A stretch of 37,298 bases of DNA, from contig NZ_JWJD01000001.1 of assembly GCF_000820505.1 (NCBI RefSeq), forward strand, positions 880,403 through 917,700, given 5' to 3'. Of this stretch, positions 1-7,680 are shown in pieces (position 1 is the stretch's first letter; every line of letters begins with the position of its first letter). The notes below the pieces were generated by a model, which had not been told where the DNA came from, searched no databases, and was given only the letters and a program-made list of their open reading frames with translations. Made by a program: the position numbers and the translations under genes. The DNA comes from Geoalkalibacter ferrihydriticus DSM 17813 (GTDB lineage Bacteria > Desulfobacterota > Desulfuromonadia > Desulfuromonadales > Geoalkalibacteraceae).

Positions 1-825
<825 letters not shown>

Positions 826-1368
826 TCACCCCTTCGTTAATTTATCTTCAAATCGTTTCAACTGCGTGCTGAGGCTGCCATCGAAGATCCGACCACCAAA
901 TTCGGCTTTGAGACCGCCGAGCAGGGCAGGATCGACCCGGGTATCCAAGATGATCTTTTTCCCCGTCTGCTGTTGCAGACCGGTGCGGATGACCAAGGTC
1001 TGCGCCGCGTCGAGCTTGACGGCAGACGTCAGTTGGGCTCGCAGGGTTCCCGAAAGTTCATCGGCGAGTTGCTGGTAGTGCTCCGCAATCTGGGAGATAT
1101 ACCGCAGGCGGTGTTTCTCCAGAAGCAGGCCGAGAAAGTTTTTCATGCCCTGGGACAAGCCGAGCTTTTCGCCGAGGGCGGCAAGGATCGCCGAGCGTTT
1201 GCGGTAGGGAAAGGAGGGGCTTTCGAGAACCATTCGCAGGTTCTTTTCGGCCGCGAATGCGGCCAGAACCTTGTCCAGTTCGCCGGCAAATTCCTCTACC
1301 TTGTTCTGCTCGGTGCCCAACTGAACGAGGGCACGGGCGTATCTTTTTGAAATCGCGCTGAGGCTCAA
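826..1368 (-). CDS. atpH: ATP synthase F1 subunit delta
   Basis: This 180-residue protein is the delta (OSCP-type) subunit, which joins the top of the F1 head to the peripheral b/b' stalk. It opens with the typical helical domain (SAISKRYARAL) and ends with the conserved C-terminal region around residues 135-175 (TGKKIILDTRVDPALLGG, then a GGRIFDGSL segment). The length is normal for the family. Its start codon overlaps the stop of atpF by 4 nt, which suggests translational coupling. atpA follows after 9 bp. Confidence 0.97.
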   Translation of the reverse strand: MSLSAISKRYARALVQLGTEQNKVEEFAGELDKVLAAFAAEKNLRMVLESPSFPYRKRSAILAALGEKLGLSQGMKNFLGLLLEKHRLRYISQIAEHYQQLADELSGTLRAQLTSAVKLDAAQTLVIRTGLQQQTGKKIILDTRVDPALLGGLKAEFGGRIFDGSLSTQLKRFEDKLTKG

Positions 1369-1964
1369 CTTAATTCTCCCACCTTCTGCATTTTCTCCAT
1401 GTATTCATCGACCAGCCGCTTTTGGTCAGCTTCGTTGAAGTTCTTCTTCAACAGATCCCGAGCCAGAGAAATGGCGAGGGCAGCGGCTTCCTGGCGCAAC
1501 TGGCGACGCGCCTTGGCAACTTCCTGCGCTGCGGCGTTTTCAGCGTCCTGCGCCATTTTCTCAGCCATATTGCGCGCATTGGCGAGGATTTTATCGCGCT
1601 CCAGCTCCCCCTCGCGGCGAATCTCCGCTTGGAGTTGCTCAATTTCCGCAGTAGCGTCCTGCAGCTTGCGATCATACTCGGCAAATTTTGCCTCGGCGGT
1701 ATCGCGGGCCTTCTGTGCCTCCTCCAACTCCTTGGCGAGGGTTTCCCGACGCCCGGCCAGCGCCTTTTTCAGGGGCCGGGTGATGAAAAAGGCTAGAATG
1801 GCGATCAGCACTGCAAAGTTCAGAACCCGATAAAGAAAGTCCTTGAGCAAAGTAGCGGCGTCGTGGTGGTAGTCGCCGGCCGCAAACGCCAGGGTCGTGG
1901 TCATAAGGAGAATGACCAGTGCCGGAATTGCGGTGGCCGTGGTGCGGAAAAATCGTTTAGCCAT
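1365..1964 (-). CDS. atpF: ATP synthase Fo subunit b
   Basis: This 199-residue subunit b forms one strand of the peripheral stator stalk. It has two hydrophobic stretches. Residues 10-29 look like a cleavable signal peptide ending in AFAA. Residues about 45-62 form the membrane anchor (FLYRVLNFAVLIAILAFF). A long charged coiled coil rich in Glu, Lys and Ala follows to the C terminus. The extra signal-like N terminus makes it longer than the E. coli protein (156 aa). It starts 4 nt after the b' stop and overlaps atpH by 4 nt. Confidence 0.95.
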   Translation of the reverse strand: MAKRFFRTTATAIPALVILLMTTTLAFAAGDYHHDAATLLKDFLYRVLNFAVLIAILAFFITRPLKKALAGRRETLAKELEEAQKARDTAEAKFAEYDRKLQDATAEIEQLQAEIRREGELERDKILANARNMAEKMAQDAENAAAQEVAKARRQLRQEAAALAISLARDLLKKNFNEADQKRLVDEYMEKMQKVGELS

Positions 1965-1968
1965 GGAA

Positions 1969-2394
1969 TTACAGACTCCTGCCTAGAACTTTGGAGGCCA
2001 CCTGCTGGGCCAGTTTCCCGGCGCCGTCGCGCAGATTCTTGCGGGCGGACGCAGCTTCCTGATCAACCTGGTTGCGAATAGTTTTAAGTTGATTCGCCGC
2101 CTTTTCGTGAGCCTCGCCGAGAATGCGAGCCTCTTCTTCGCCGGCGGCGGCGCGCAAGGACGCGCGCTCCTCGGCGGCCTTGGCTTTGGCCGCTTGGAGC
2201 TGCTCCCGGTAGGCGGCCATCTTGGCTTGAATCTGCTCTTCCAAGTCGCGCGCGCGCTGGTGTCCTCCTTCAGTGGCCTGTTTACGCTCATTCATGATGC
2301 GCGACAAGGGCTTGAACAGGAGAACATTCAAGATGAAAATGAGAAGGAGAAAGTTCGCAAGCTGTAAGAAGAACGTCCAATCGAAATCAATCAC
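1969..2394 (-). CDS. atpF2: ATP synthase Fo subunit b' (second b-type stalk subunit)
   Basis: This 141-residue second b-type subunit pairs with AtpF in a heterodimeric stator stalk. A single N-terminal membrane helix (residues about 6-28, DWTFFLQLANFLLLIFILNV) is followed by an RIMNERKQ segment and a coiled coil to the end. Separate b and b' genes are usual in photosynthetic bacteria and in several deltaproteobacteria, so this is expected here. It is the first gene of the F1Fo cluster in this window. The genes for subunits a and c are not seen upstream, so they are probably encoded elsewhere. Confidence 0.93.
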   Translation of the reverse strand: MIDFDWTFFLQLANFLLLIFILNVLLFKPLSRIMNERKQATEGGHQRARDLEEQIQAKMAAYREQLQAAKAKAAEERASLRAAAGEEEARILGEAHEKAANQLKTIRNQVDQEAASARKNLRDGAGKLAQQVASKVLGRSL

Positions 2395-2506
2395 CGAGAT
2401 ACCTCGTTTTTCAAAGCTTTTATTCGGAATCCGTTAACCTGCGGAACTGCATACAGTATACAAAGTGTGGCCTGAGCGTTAAACCGGGGTGGAGCGAAAC
2501 AGGCAA

Positions 2507-2536
2507 TAGCTAACATAAGCCTTTTTGGCTTGTCAA
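2507..2536 (-). promoter_or_regulatory. Candidate promoter of the ATP synthase operon
   Basis: Read on the minus strand, a perfect -35 hexamer TTGACA lies at 2536-2531. An AT-rich -10 region (TATGTTAGCTA) follows at about 2516-2507. The -10 box is a weak match. The predicted leader to the b' start codon would be about 110 nt. An AAGCC/GGCTT inverted repeat lies in the spacer. The -35 match is seen directly; promoter activity is inferred. Confidence 0.4.
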
Positions 2537-2568
2537 GGTTCTTTTCGCCAATCTTCCAGGGCGCTCTC

Positions 2569-3285
2569 TTAGACCGATTCGCGAACAAATGCCGCGATCG
2601 CCTGGGACCAGTGTGCGTCCAGGTCGGTAAATTGAAGGCCCATCCCCTGCGGATAGAGGGGTTTGGACACTGCGTGAATGCGGTTGGTCCATGCCACCCG
2701 GGCGCGTCCGCGAAGTGGCTGAAGGGTCCCGGGAAGGATGAATTCTATATGCATATGGGTCCCGGTAGTGTAGAGCGTATCGGTTTGCAGGTAAAGGCCG
2801 CCTGTGCTCAGATCAAGGGTAAAGCCTCGGTGATTGAGCTTTTCCGTACGGGCAAAACGTAGCGGCAAGCGCTGCGGCACGCGCGGCGCCCGCGAAATGA
2901 GGGGACGAAGAGCGAGGATTTCAAGAATTACGTCGAGCAGCATGGCGCTGGTTGCCGAGCTGGGTAGAGTCTTCTGACATTCCCGCTGCCGGAGCGGATC
3001 CTGTGGGCCCTCAGGGCCCTCAATGCTGTCAGGCATCAGCATGATGACCGGAAGGTCTTTCAGCCAGTGATAAGAGCGAAGGCGACGACAAAGGGATGGT
3101 CCATTCTCAGGTTCAAGCCGGTAATCGATCACCGCCAGGCGCGGCTGCTCGGAGCGTGCCAAGACCAGGGCTTCATCACTGTCGCCCGCAGTCAGAAAGG
3201 AGAGACTCGAAGACGGCAACAGGCTTGTTCGCCAATGGGTCAGTTGGGGTGCTGGTGCGGCGAGCAGGATTTTGGTCGGCTGCAT
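2569..3285 (-). CDS. Receiver-like domain plus PilZ domain protein
   Basis: This is a 238-residue cytoplasmic protein with two parts. Residues 1-120 have the layout of a response-regulator receiver (ILLAAPAP, then LAVIDYR with a possible phospho-acceptor Asp), but the acidic pair expected near the N terminus is missing, so phosphorylation is doubtful. Residues about 130-235 are a PilZ-type c-di-GMP-binding domain with RVPQRLPLRF (RxxxR) and DLSTGGLYLQ (DxSxxG). Both PilZ binding motifs look intact. The start is ATG at 3285 after GGGGAGCG. It lies directly upstream of the ATP synthase operon, with only 174 bp between them. Its target is not evident. Confidence 0.8.
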   Translation of the reverse strand: MQPTKILLAAPAPQLTHWRTSLLPSSSLSFLTAGDSDEALVLARSEQPRLAVIDYRLEPENGPSLCRRLRSYHWLKDLPVIMLMPDSIEGPEGPQDPLRQRECQKTLPSSATSAMLLDVILEILALRPLISRAPRVPQRLPLRFARTEKLNHRGFTLDLSTGGLYLQTDTLYTTGTHMHIEFILPGTLQPLRGRARVAWTNRIHAVSKPLYPQGMGLQFTDLDAHWSQAIAAFVRESV

Positions 3286-3378
3286 GATAGCGCTCCCCGA
3301 AAGGGATTGGGTGCGGATGGCGGTGCATATTGATACAGGATTACAGGAGGGAATTCAAGTGTCCAAATTTCCCGAGGT

Positions 3379-3408
3379 AAAAAAATGGCCCGATCGGGCG
3401 ACCGGGCC
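3379..3408 (-). terminator. Rho-independent terminator of the small membrane protein gene
   Basis: On the minus strand a GC-only 6-bp stem (GGCCCG/CGGGCC at 3387-3392 and 3403-3408, loop about 10 nt) is followed by a run of seven T residues (A run at 3379-3385 on the plus strand). It lies about 20 bp after the stop of the gene at 3431-3664, in the right orientation to end that transcript before the PilZ gene. Confidence 0.8.
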
Positions 3409-3430
3409 GTTGCCATAAAAAAGCGGGGGG

Positions 3431-3664
3431 TCAGTTGTTGCTGTTTGTCTCTGGGCTTGGGCGATACGCGACCGTTCCGCGGACCAGGCCGAGAACGAGC
3501 AGCAAGGCGGGGATCAGTTGCGCCACCAGAATCAGTCCGCAGAACCCGAGAAATGTCCAGACCACCAAGCCGCTGTGGTCGGCGCGGGTGCCGGCGGCGA
3601 ACGCGGGAGCTGCGCTGGTCAGAAAGATTGCGAGGGTTGCCGTAAGGGTTCTGAGTCCGTTCAT
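3431..3664 (-). CDS. Small exported or membrane protein of unknown function
   Basis: This is a 77-residue protein. The start at 3664 is chosen because AAGGAGGTCAGC lies just before the ATG; an upstream in-frame start would put that ribosome site inside the gene. Residues 1-23 look like a signal peptide (ending PAFAAG). A strong membrane helix follows at about residues 31-58 (LVVWTFLGFCGLILVAQLIP and on). The short tail is polar with an Asn-rich end. Similar tiny helix proteins occur in Geobacter-type genomes, but no function is known to me. It is monocistronic, with its own terminator downstream. Confidence 0.72.
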   Translation of the reverse strand: MNGLRTLTATLAIFLTSAAPAFAAGTRADHSGLVVWTFLGFCGLILVAQLIPALLLVLGLVRGTVAYRPSPETNSNN

Positions 3665-4044
3665 GCTGACCTCCTTGTTGCTGCGCGCTGTTTGAAGCAA
3701 GCGTCGGTGGTTGGTTGATCCGGCCCCCCTCGATTTACTTTCGGGAGCCGCGACCCTTTGGTTTAATGCTTTAGCATGGGGCGTGCCAAATGCGTAAGAT
3801 CGCTGCCTCTTGCGCCTAAGGCATCGAAAAAACAGCTGAAAATTTTTTTGTGTGCCCTGGGGGGGGTGGATGGGCGAAAAGAAAAATATTTTTTTAATAC
3901 AGAAAGGAGCGGGGCAGACGCACTTAAAATGCTGTCTGCCCCGGGTACTGCGCCGTAATTATTAGGTAAAAATGCTTCCTGCGCGTGTATAAGGATTCTA
4001 TACAGGAAAAAAATTTATCTCATAGCTCTGGTGCCGGACAAAGA
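3665..4044. other. 380-bp region without a recognisable gene
   Basis: I see no credible coding region here. The stretch holds the 5' region of the small membrane protein gene, a G8 run near 3860, T-rich and A-rich tracts at about 3840-3900, and a strong hairpin (listed separately) beyond the 3' end of the protease gene. A 60-codon plus-strand frame at 3776-3958 lacks a ribosome site and protein-like composition. Confidence 0.5.
3911..3942 (-). repeat. 9-bp perfect inverted repeat (hairpin), possible terminator or small-RNA end
   Basis: GGGGCAGAC at 3911-3919 pairs perfectly with GTCTGCCCC at 3934-3942 around a 14-nt AT-rich loop. On the minus strand it lies about 100 bp after the stop of prc. 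A T/A-rich tract follows (plus 3886-3900), but it is separated from the stem by about 10 nt, so this is not a textbook terminator. Confidence 0.5.
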
Positions 4045-6207
4045 TCAGTTGGGCAAAAACTTTGCCGGTACCTGACCTGCCGTGGTCGCCGTCGGGGTCA
4101 GCACCCGAATCAGGTCACGCAAGATGGCCTGGGCCTCGCCGACATAAGGATCTTCGGCGGCATTTTTTGCCCAGCGCTGATGGCGCTCTTCGCTGCTGAG
4201 TCCCGGCTCTGCCGGTTCCTCGATACCCATGGCATGATCGTGCGCGGCGTTTTCCTCGCGCGCCTGGATCAGTTCCCGGCGGGCTTGACGCGCTTCGGCA
4301 AGGTTGAGCGGCATGGCGCTCTGCTTCATCCGTGCTTCGGCACGCTCAGCGTCCTCGGCAATGGACATAAAATCCTCATTGCCGGCAACACGCTCGAGGC
4401 TGGCACGGCGTAGTTTGTCGATGGGTGGTATCTCGGGCCAAGGATCGAAGCGGGTGGCGTCAACCTGGTCCCAAGGCAGGGAATAATCCAGATATTTCTC
4501 GCCGCTTTCGATGTGCTGCAGGCGGTCGGGTAGAATGATGTCGGGAACCACGCCGCGGTATTGGGTCGATTCGCCGCTGATCCGGTAGAACTTCTGAATG
4601 GTGACCTTGATGGCTCCCAGGGGGCGGTAGCGGTCCATGTTGGGAAAGGGCAGGCTGCGGTCAAGGTCGACGACCGCCTGCACCGTGCCTTTGCCGTGGG
4701 TATACTTGCTGCCGATCACCACCGCACGGCCGTAATCCTGGAGTGCCCCGGCGAGAATTTCCGAGGCCGAAGCGCTGAACTTGTTGACCAGAACCACCAG
4801 CGGACCGTCGTAGACGATGTCGCGGCTGCGATCAGAGAGGGTTTCCATGCGGCCGTCGCCGGCGCGAACCTGCACAATGGGGCCTTCCTTGATAAACAAT
4901 CCGGCGATGGAAACCGCATCCGTCAGCGCACCGCCGCCGTTGTTGCGCAGATCCAGAACCAAGCCGCTGATACCTTTTTCATTGAGGCGGATCAGTTCCT
5001 GGCGCATGTCGTCGGTGGAGTTGCGCCCGGTGCCTTTAGGGCCTCCTTCAAAGTCGCGATAAAATGTGGGAATCTTTATGTAGCCGAAGTGCCGGCCGTC
5101 TTCTTCCGGCGGCAGCAGTGCCGAGCGCACAAACGTTTCCTCGATCTGAACCACATCGCGGGTGATGGCAACGATCATTTGGCGGCCGTCGGGCTTGCGC
5201 ACCGTCAGGCGCACCTCGGTGCCCTTTTGGCCGCGGATCAGGCTGACCGCGTCGCGCAACCGCAGGTCGACGACGTCGACAGGTTCGTTGGCGCCCTCGG
5301 CCACTGCCAGAATGGTGTCTTCGGCTTCAAGCTGGCCTTGGCGGTAGGCGGCGCTGCCGGGAATAATGCGCACCACCTTGATGAAACCGTCTTCTTCGCG
5401 CAGGGTTGCGCCGATGCCTTCGAGCGAGCCGCGCATGCTGATGTCGAAATCTTCCTTGCTGGTCGGCGGCAAATAGTTGGAGTGTGGGTCAAAGGCACGG
5501 GCCACGGCATTGAAATAACGATCGATATGGTCCTGTCGACTATCTTCGAGCATGCGGTTGAACATCTGCTCCTGACTTTTGCCGACGCGCTCAACCGCGG
5601 CCTGGATCAATGCTTCAGTGTTTTTTCGCTCATCTCCTTCGGGTTTAGCCAGCTCGTCTTCTTCCATGATCAACAGGCGGTTGAGAACCTGGTGCTTGAG
5701 AATTTTACGCCAGCGCTCGCGCAACTCTTCGGTGTTTTTTGAGAAGTCAAGATTTTCCGGGTCGGTTTCGATGGTTTCTTCGCGCGTGAAATCGAACCCG
5801 GCCTCAAGAATTTCGGGCAGCATGCGCTGTGCCTGGCGTACTCGCTTGTCCATGAGTTCCGCCGCCAGCAGCGGCAGCTCAAGGCGACTGGTGGCGATTT
5901 CGTCATCGATTTTCTTTTCATAGGCACGAAGCCGCGTCACGTCCTCTTTGAGCAGGAAGCGTTTCTGGAAATCGAGCTGCTTGAGGTAGAGACCGAAGGC
6001 CGCCACGGATAGCTCGTCATCCAGGCCCTTATGGCTGTAGTGTTGAGACACCAATTGCTGGCGCAGCACGAAGCTCAGCAGGCGCGCCCGGTTTAGATCG
6101 TAGTCGCCGGGATCGGCGGGAACCGCGGTAGCCAGGCCGGGGGAGAGAAGAAGCAGAACCAGCAGAGGAATTAGCAGTTTTTTGAGAATAGGCATAAGAC
6201 TCGGCAA
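4045..6207 (-). CDS. prc: Tail-specific (C-terminal processing) periplasmic protease, Prc family
   Basis: This 720-residue protein belongs to the S41 family of Ser/Lys proteases that degrade or trim periplasmic proteins from their C termini. It has an N-terminal signal peptide (residues about 1-28, with a poly-Leu core), a helical domain, and a PDZ domain at about 245-340 with the carboxylate-binding loop in SLEGIGATL. The S41 catalytic core runs from about 375 to 560. The nucleophile is likely Ser480 in NKFSASASEI and the base Lys506 in THGKGTVQ, matching E. coli Prc S452/K477. The C-terminal helical extension found in long Prc proteins is present. Length and order agree with Prc rather than with the shorter CtpA. 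The nearest upstream gene is 190 bp away, so it is probably monocistronic. Confidence 0.95.
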   Translation of the reverse strand: MPSLMPILKKLLIPLLVLLLLSPGLATAVPADPGDYDLNRARLLSFVLRQQLVSQHYSHKGLDDELSVAAFGLYLKQLDFQKRFLLKEDVTRLRAYEKKIDDEIATSRLELPLLAAELMDKRVRQAQRMLPEILEAGFDFTREETIETDPENLDFSKNTEELRERWRKILKHQVLNRLLIMEEDELAKPEGDERKNTEALIQAAVERVGKSQEQMFNRMLEDSRQDHIDRYFNAVARAFDPHSNYLPPTSKEDFDISMRGSLEGIGATLREEDGFIKVVRIIPGSAAYRQGQLEAEDTILAVAEGANEPVDVVDLRLRDAVSLIRGQKGTEVRLTVRKPDGRQMIVAITRDVVQIEETFVRSALLPPEEDGRHFGYIKIPTFYRDFEGGPKGTGRNSTDDMRQELIRLNEKGISGLVLDLRNNGGGALTDAVSIAGLFIKEGPIVQVRAGDGRMETLSDRSRDIVYDGPLVVLVNKFSASASEILAGALQDYGRAVVIGSKYTHGKGTVQAVVDLDRSLPFPNMDRYRPLGAIKVTIQKFYRISGESTQYRGVVPDIILPDRLQHIESGEKYLDYSLPWDQVDATRFDPWPEIPPIDKLRRASLERVAGNEDFMSIAEDAERAEARMKQSAMPLNLAEARQARRELIQAREENAAHDHAMGIEEPAEPGLSSEERHQRWAKNAAEDPYVGEAQAILRDLIRVLTPTATTAGQVPAKFLPN

Positions 6208-6398
6208 CCTTTAGAGGGGACGGCCACGGATCAGAGCCGCGACGCCCCGGTGGGGATGAAGCGCCGGCTGCGGCGCAGCGGCGTGCATGGATAATTTAAC
6301 CACAGGCGGAGCATTTTGAGCAAGGGGGCGCCGGCAAAAGTCAGGGAAAAGTCAAAAATGCAAGATCGCCGGAGGCGGACCGGTCGCGATTTTCCCCC

Positions 6399-7100
6399 TC
6401 ACCAGAAATCCCAGGCCCCGGCGGAAAGGACATAAAGGCCCAGTAGCAGATTGGTGACCACATGGGCGCAAATTGGCGCCCACAGGTCGCGGGTGCGAAG
6501 ATAGAGCCAGCCGTAGGCGGCGCCTGCCATCATGCCCACCAGCCAGCGATCGTGCTCAAGGCCGAAGAGCACAACGGTAAGCCAGAAGGCCCAGGCCAGG
6601 TAGCGTCCTGGATCGACCTTGAGGAACTCGCGCTCGATGAGCCAGCGATAGAGAAAGCCGCGCCAAAAAAATTCCTCGATGGCGGCAATCACCAGCGCCG
6701 AGCCGAGCAGGCGTGCCAGAGTCAGGGGCCAGCCCGCCGCCGAAGGGGCGTAGGGGCTGTCCGCCACGGGCGGGTGGGCCGACCAGGGCGGCATGATGCC
6801 CCATTGCCGGTAGAATTGCTCGACGGCGGGCCAGGATTGCCACAGAGCCAGTTCCGGAAGAATCCAGAGCACGCAGACCAGTGCGCCGACCGCCGCGGCC
6901 AGGGGCAGGTGGCGTGGGTCGGGGCGTGGATAGTAGCGCCAGGGGCGACACCACAGAACCAGGGACAGACATACCGCGGCGCGCACCGCGTAGGCCCAAG
7001 CCGTGCGTGGCAGCAGCTCCATGAGCACCAGCCAGGCGACAAAAGGGGCGATGTGATCAAAGAGCGCGCGGCGGCCGCTGGTAGTTACGGATGAGGTCAT
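6399..7100 (-). CDS. CPBP-family (CAAX-protease-like) intramembrane protease
   Basis: This is a multi-pass inner-membrane protein of 233 residues from the ATG at 7100. The three CPBP/Abi motifs are visible near the C terminus: EEFFWRGFLYR (EExxxR), FGLEHDRW (FxxxH) and HVVTN (HxxxN). These carry the Glu and His of glutamic-type intramembrane proteases. It resembles the CAAX-prenyl-protease-related group sometimes found with exosortase systems, but no exosortase gene is in this window. A GTG at 7217 would add 39 residues and overlap the PilZ stop by 4 nt, implying coupling. The extra residues do not look like protein, so I prefer 7100; the start remains uncertain. The substrate is unknown. Confidence 0.8.
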   Translation of the reverse strand: MTSSVTTSGRRALFDHIAPFVAWLVLMELLPRTAWAYAVRAAVCLSLVLWCRPWRYYPRPDPRHLPLAAAVGALVCVLWILPELALWQSWPAVEQFYRQWGIMPPWSAHPPVADSPYAPSAAGWPLTLARLLGSALVIAAIEEFFWRGFLYRWLIEREFLKVDPGRYLAWAFWLTVVLFGLEHDRWLVGMMAGAAYGWLYLRTRDLWAPICAHVVTNLLLGLYVLSAGAWDFW

Positions 7101-7213
7101 GGAAAATCCGACAAAAGGAATCAACGAATACGGTGCCGGAAAATATGTTACCAGGCAGAGGCCGGTTTGTCCCGGCCCGACGGATAAAATGTCAGGGAAG
7201 GTTCCAGCAGCGC

Positions 7214-7573
7214 TCACATATCGTTGAAGGCAAAGCGCTGGATGAGCATTTCAATGGCATCGATATCGCCGGGATCGGCGATCAGTGAGCGAAAGCCGGC
7301 CTCGAAAAAGTCGTCGTTGCGGGCTTTGCGGCTCCACATGCAGGTCGCATCGAAGAGAATATTGCTGCGACCGAGAATCTCGGCGGGCAGCGACATGCGG
7401 CATTTATAGGTCCGATCGGGAGCGATGGGCGTTTCGCTGATCAGCATCATGCCTTCAACGGTAATGTCGACCAGTCGCCCCAACAGCCGTCCTGACTCCA
7501 GATCATAGACTTCCAGATAATAGATGGTGTTGCGGCGTTTTTGGGAACGCTTATCCGCGCTATTCTGGGTCAT
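7214..7573 (-). CDS. PilZ domain protein
   Basis: This 119-residue single-domain protein is a probable c-di-GMP receptor. The start at ATG 7573 follows AGAGGAGCATCCC. A promoter at 7611-7639 overlaps any longer reading frame, which supports the short form. Basic residues KRSQKRRN precede the first strands, and DITVEGMML fills the DxSxxG position with Thr in place of Ser. The C-terminal half (TYKCRMSLPAEI and the FEAGFRSL strand) fits the PilZ barrel. The motif is slightly degenerate, so ligand binding needs testing. The CPBP protease gene lies directly downstream and may share the transcript. Confidence 0.8.
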   Translation of the reverse strand: MTQNSADKRSQKRRNTIYYLEVYDLESGRLLGRLVDITVEGMMLISETPIAPDRTYKCRMSLPAEILGRSNILFDATCMWSRKARNDDFFEAGFRSLIADPGDIDAIEMLIQRFAFNDM

Positions 7574-7610
7574 GGGATGCTCCTCTGCTCTCAGGATAGT
7601 GTCTTTGTTG

Positions 7611-7639
7611 AATGTAATTAAATCCACCTTATCCGTCAA
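7611..7639 (-). promoter_or_regulatory. Sigma-70-like promoter of the PilZ gene
   Basis: On the minus strand TTGACG at 7639-7634 and TACATT at 7616-7611 are separated by exactly 17 bp. The leader to the ATG at 7573 would be about 30 nt and contains the GAGGAG ribosome site. Promoter activity is inferred from the motif match. Confidence 0.55.
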
Positions 7640-7680
7640 CTTTATTGTTGTCTTTGCGCGTCAGCGACGCAGACCCACCC

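Noticed and set aside
2391-2588. 65-codon minus frame between the PilZ gene and b'
   Set aside because: It overlaps the likely atp promoter and lacks protein-like composition.
3776-3958. 60-codon plus frame in the gap before prc
   Set aside because: It lacks a ribosome site and spans the hairpin and homopolymer tracts.
4561-5742. 393-codon plus-strand frame opposite prc
   Set aside because: It is antisense to the S41 protease core; the GC3 bias of prc opens this frame.
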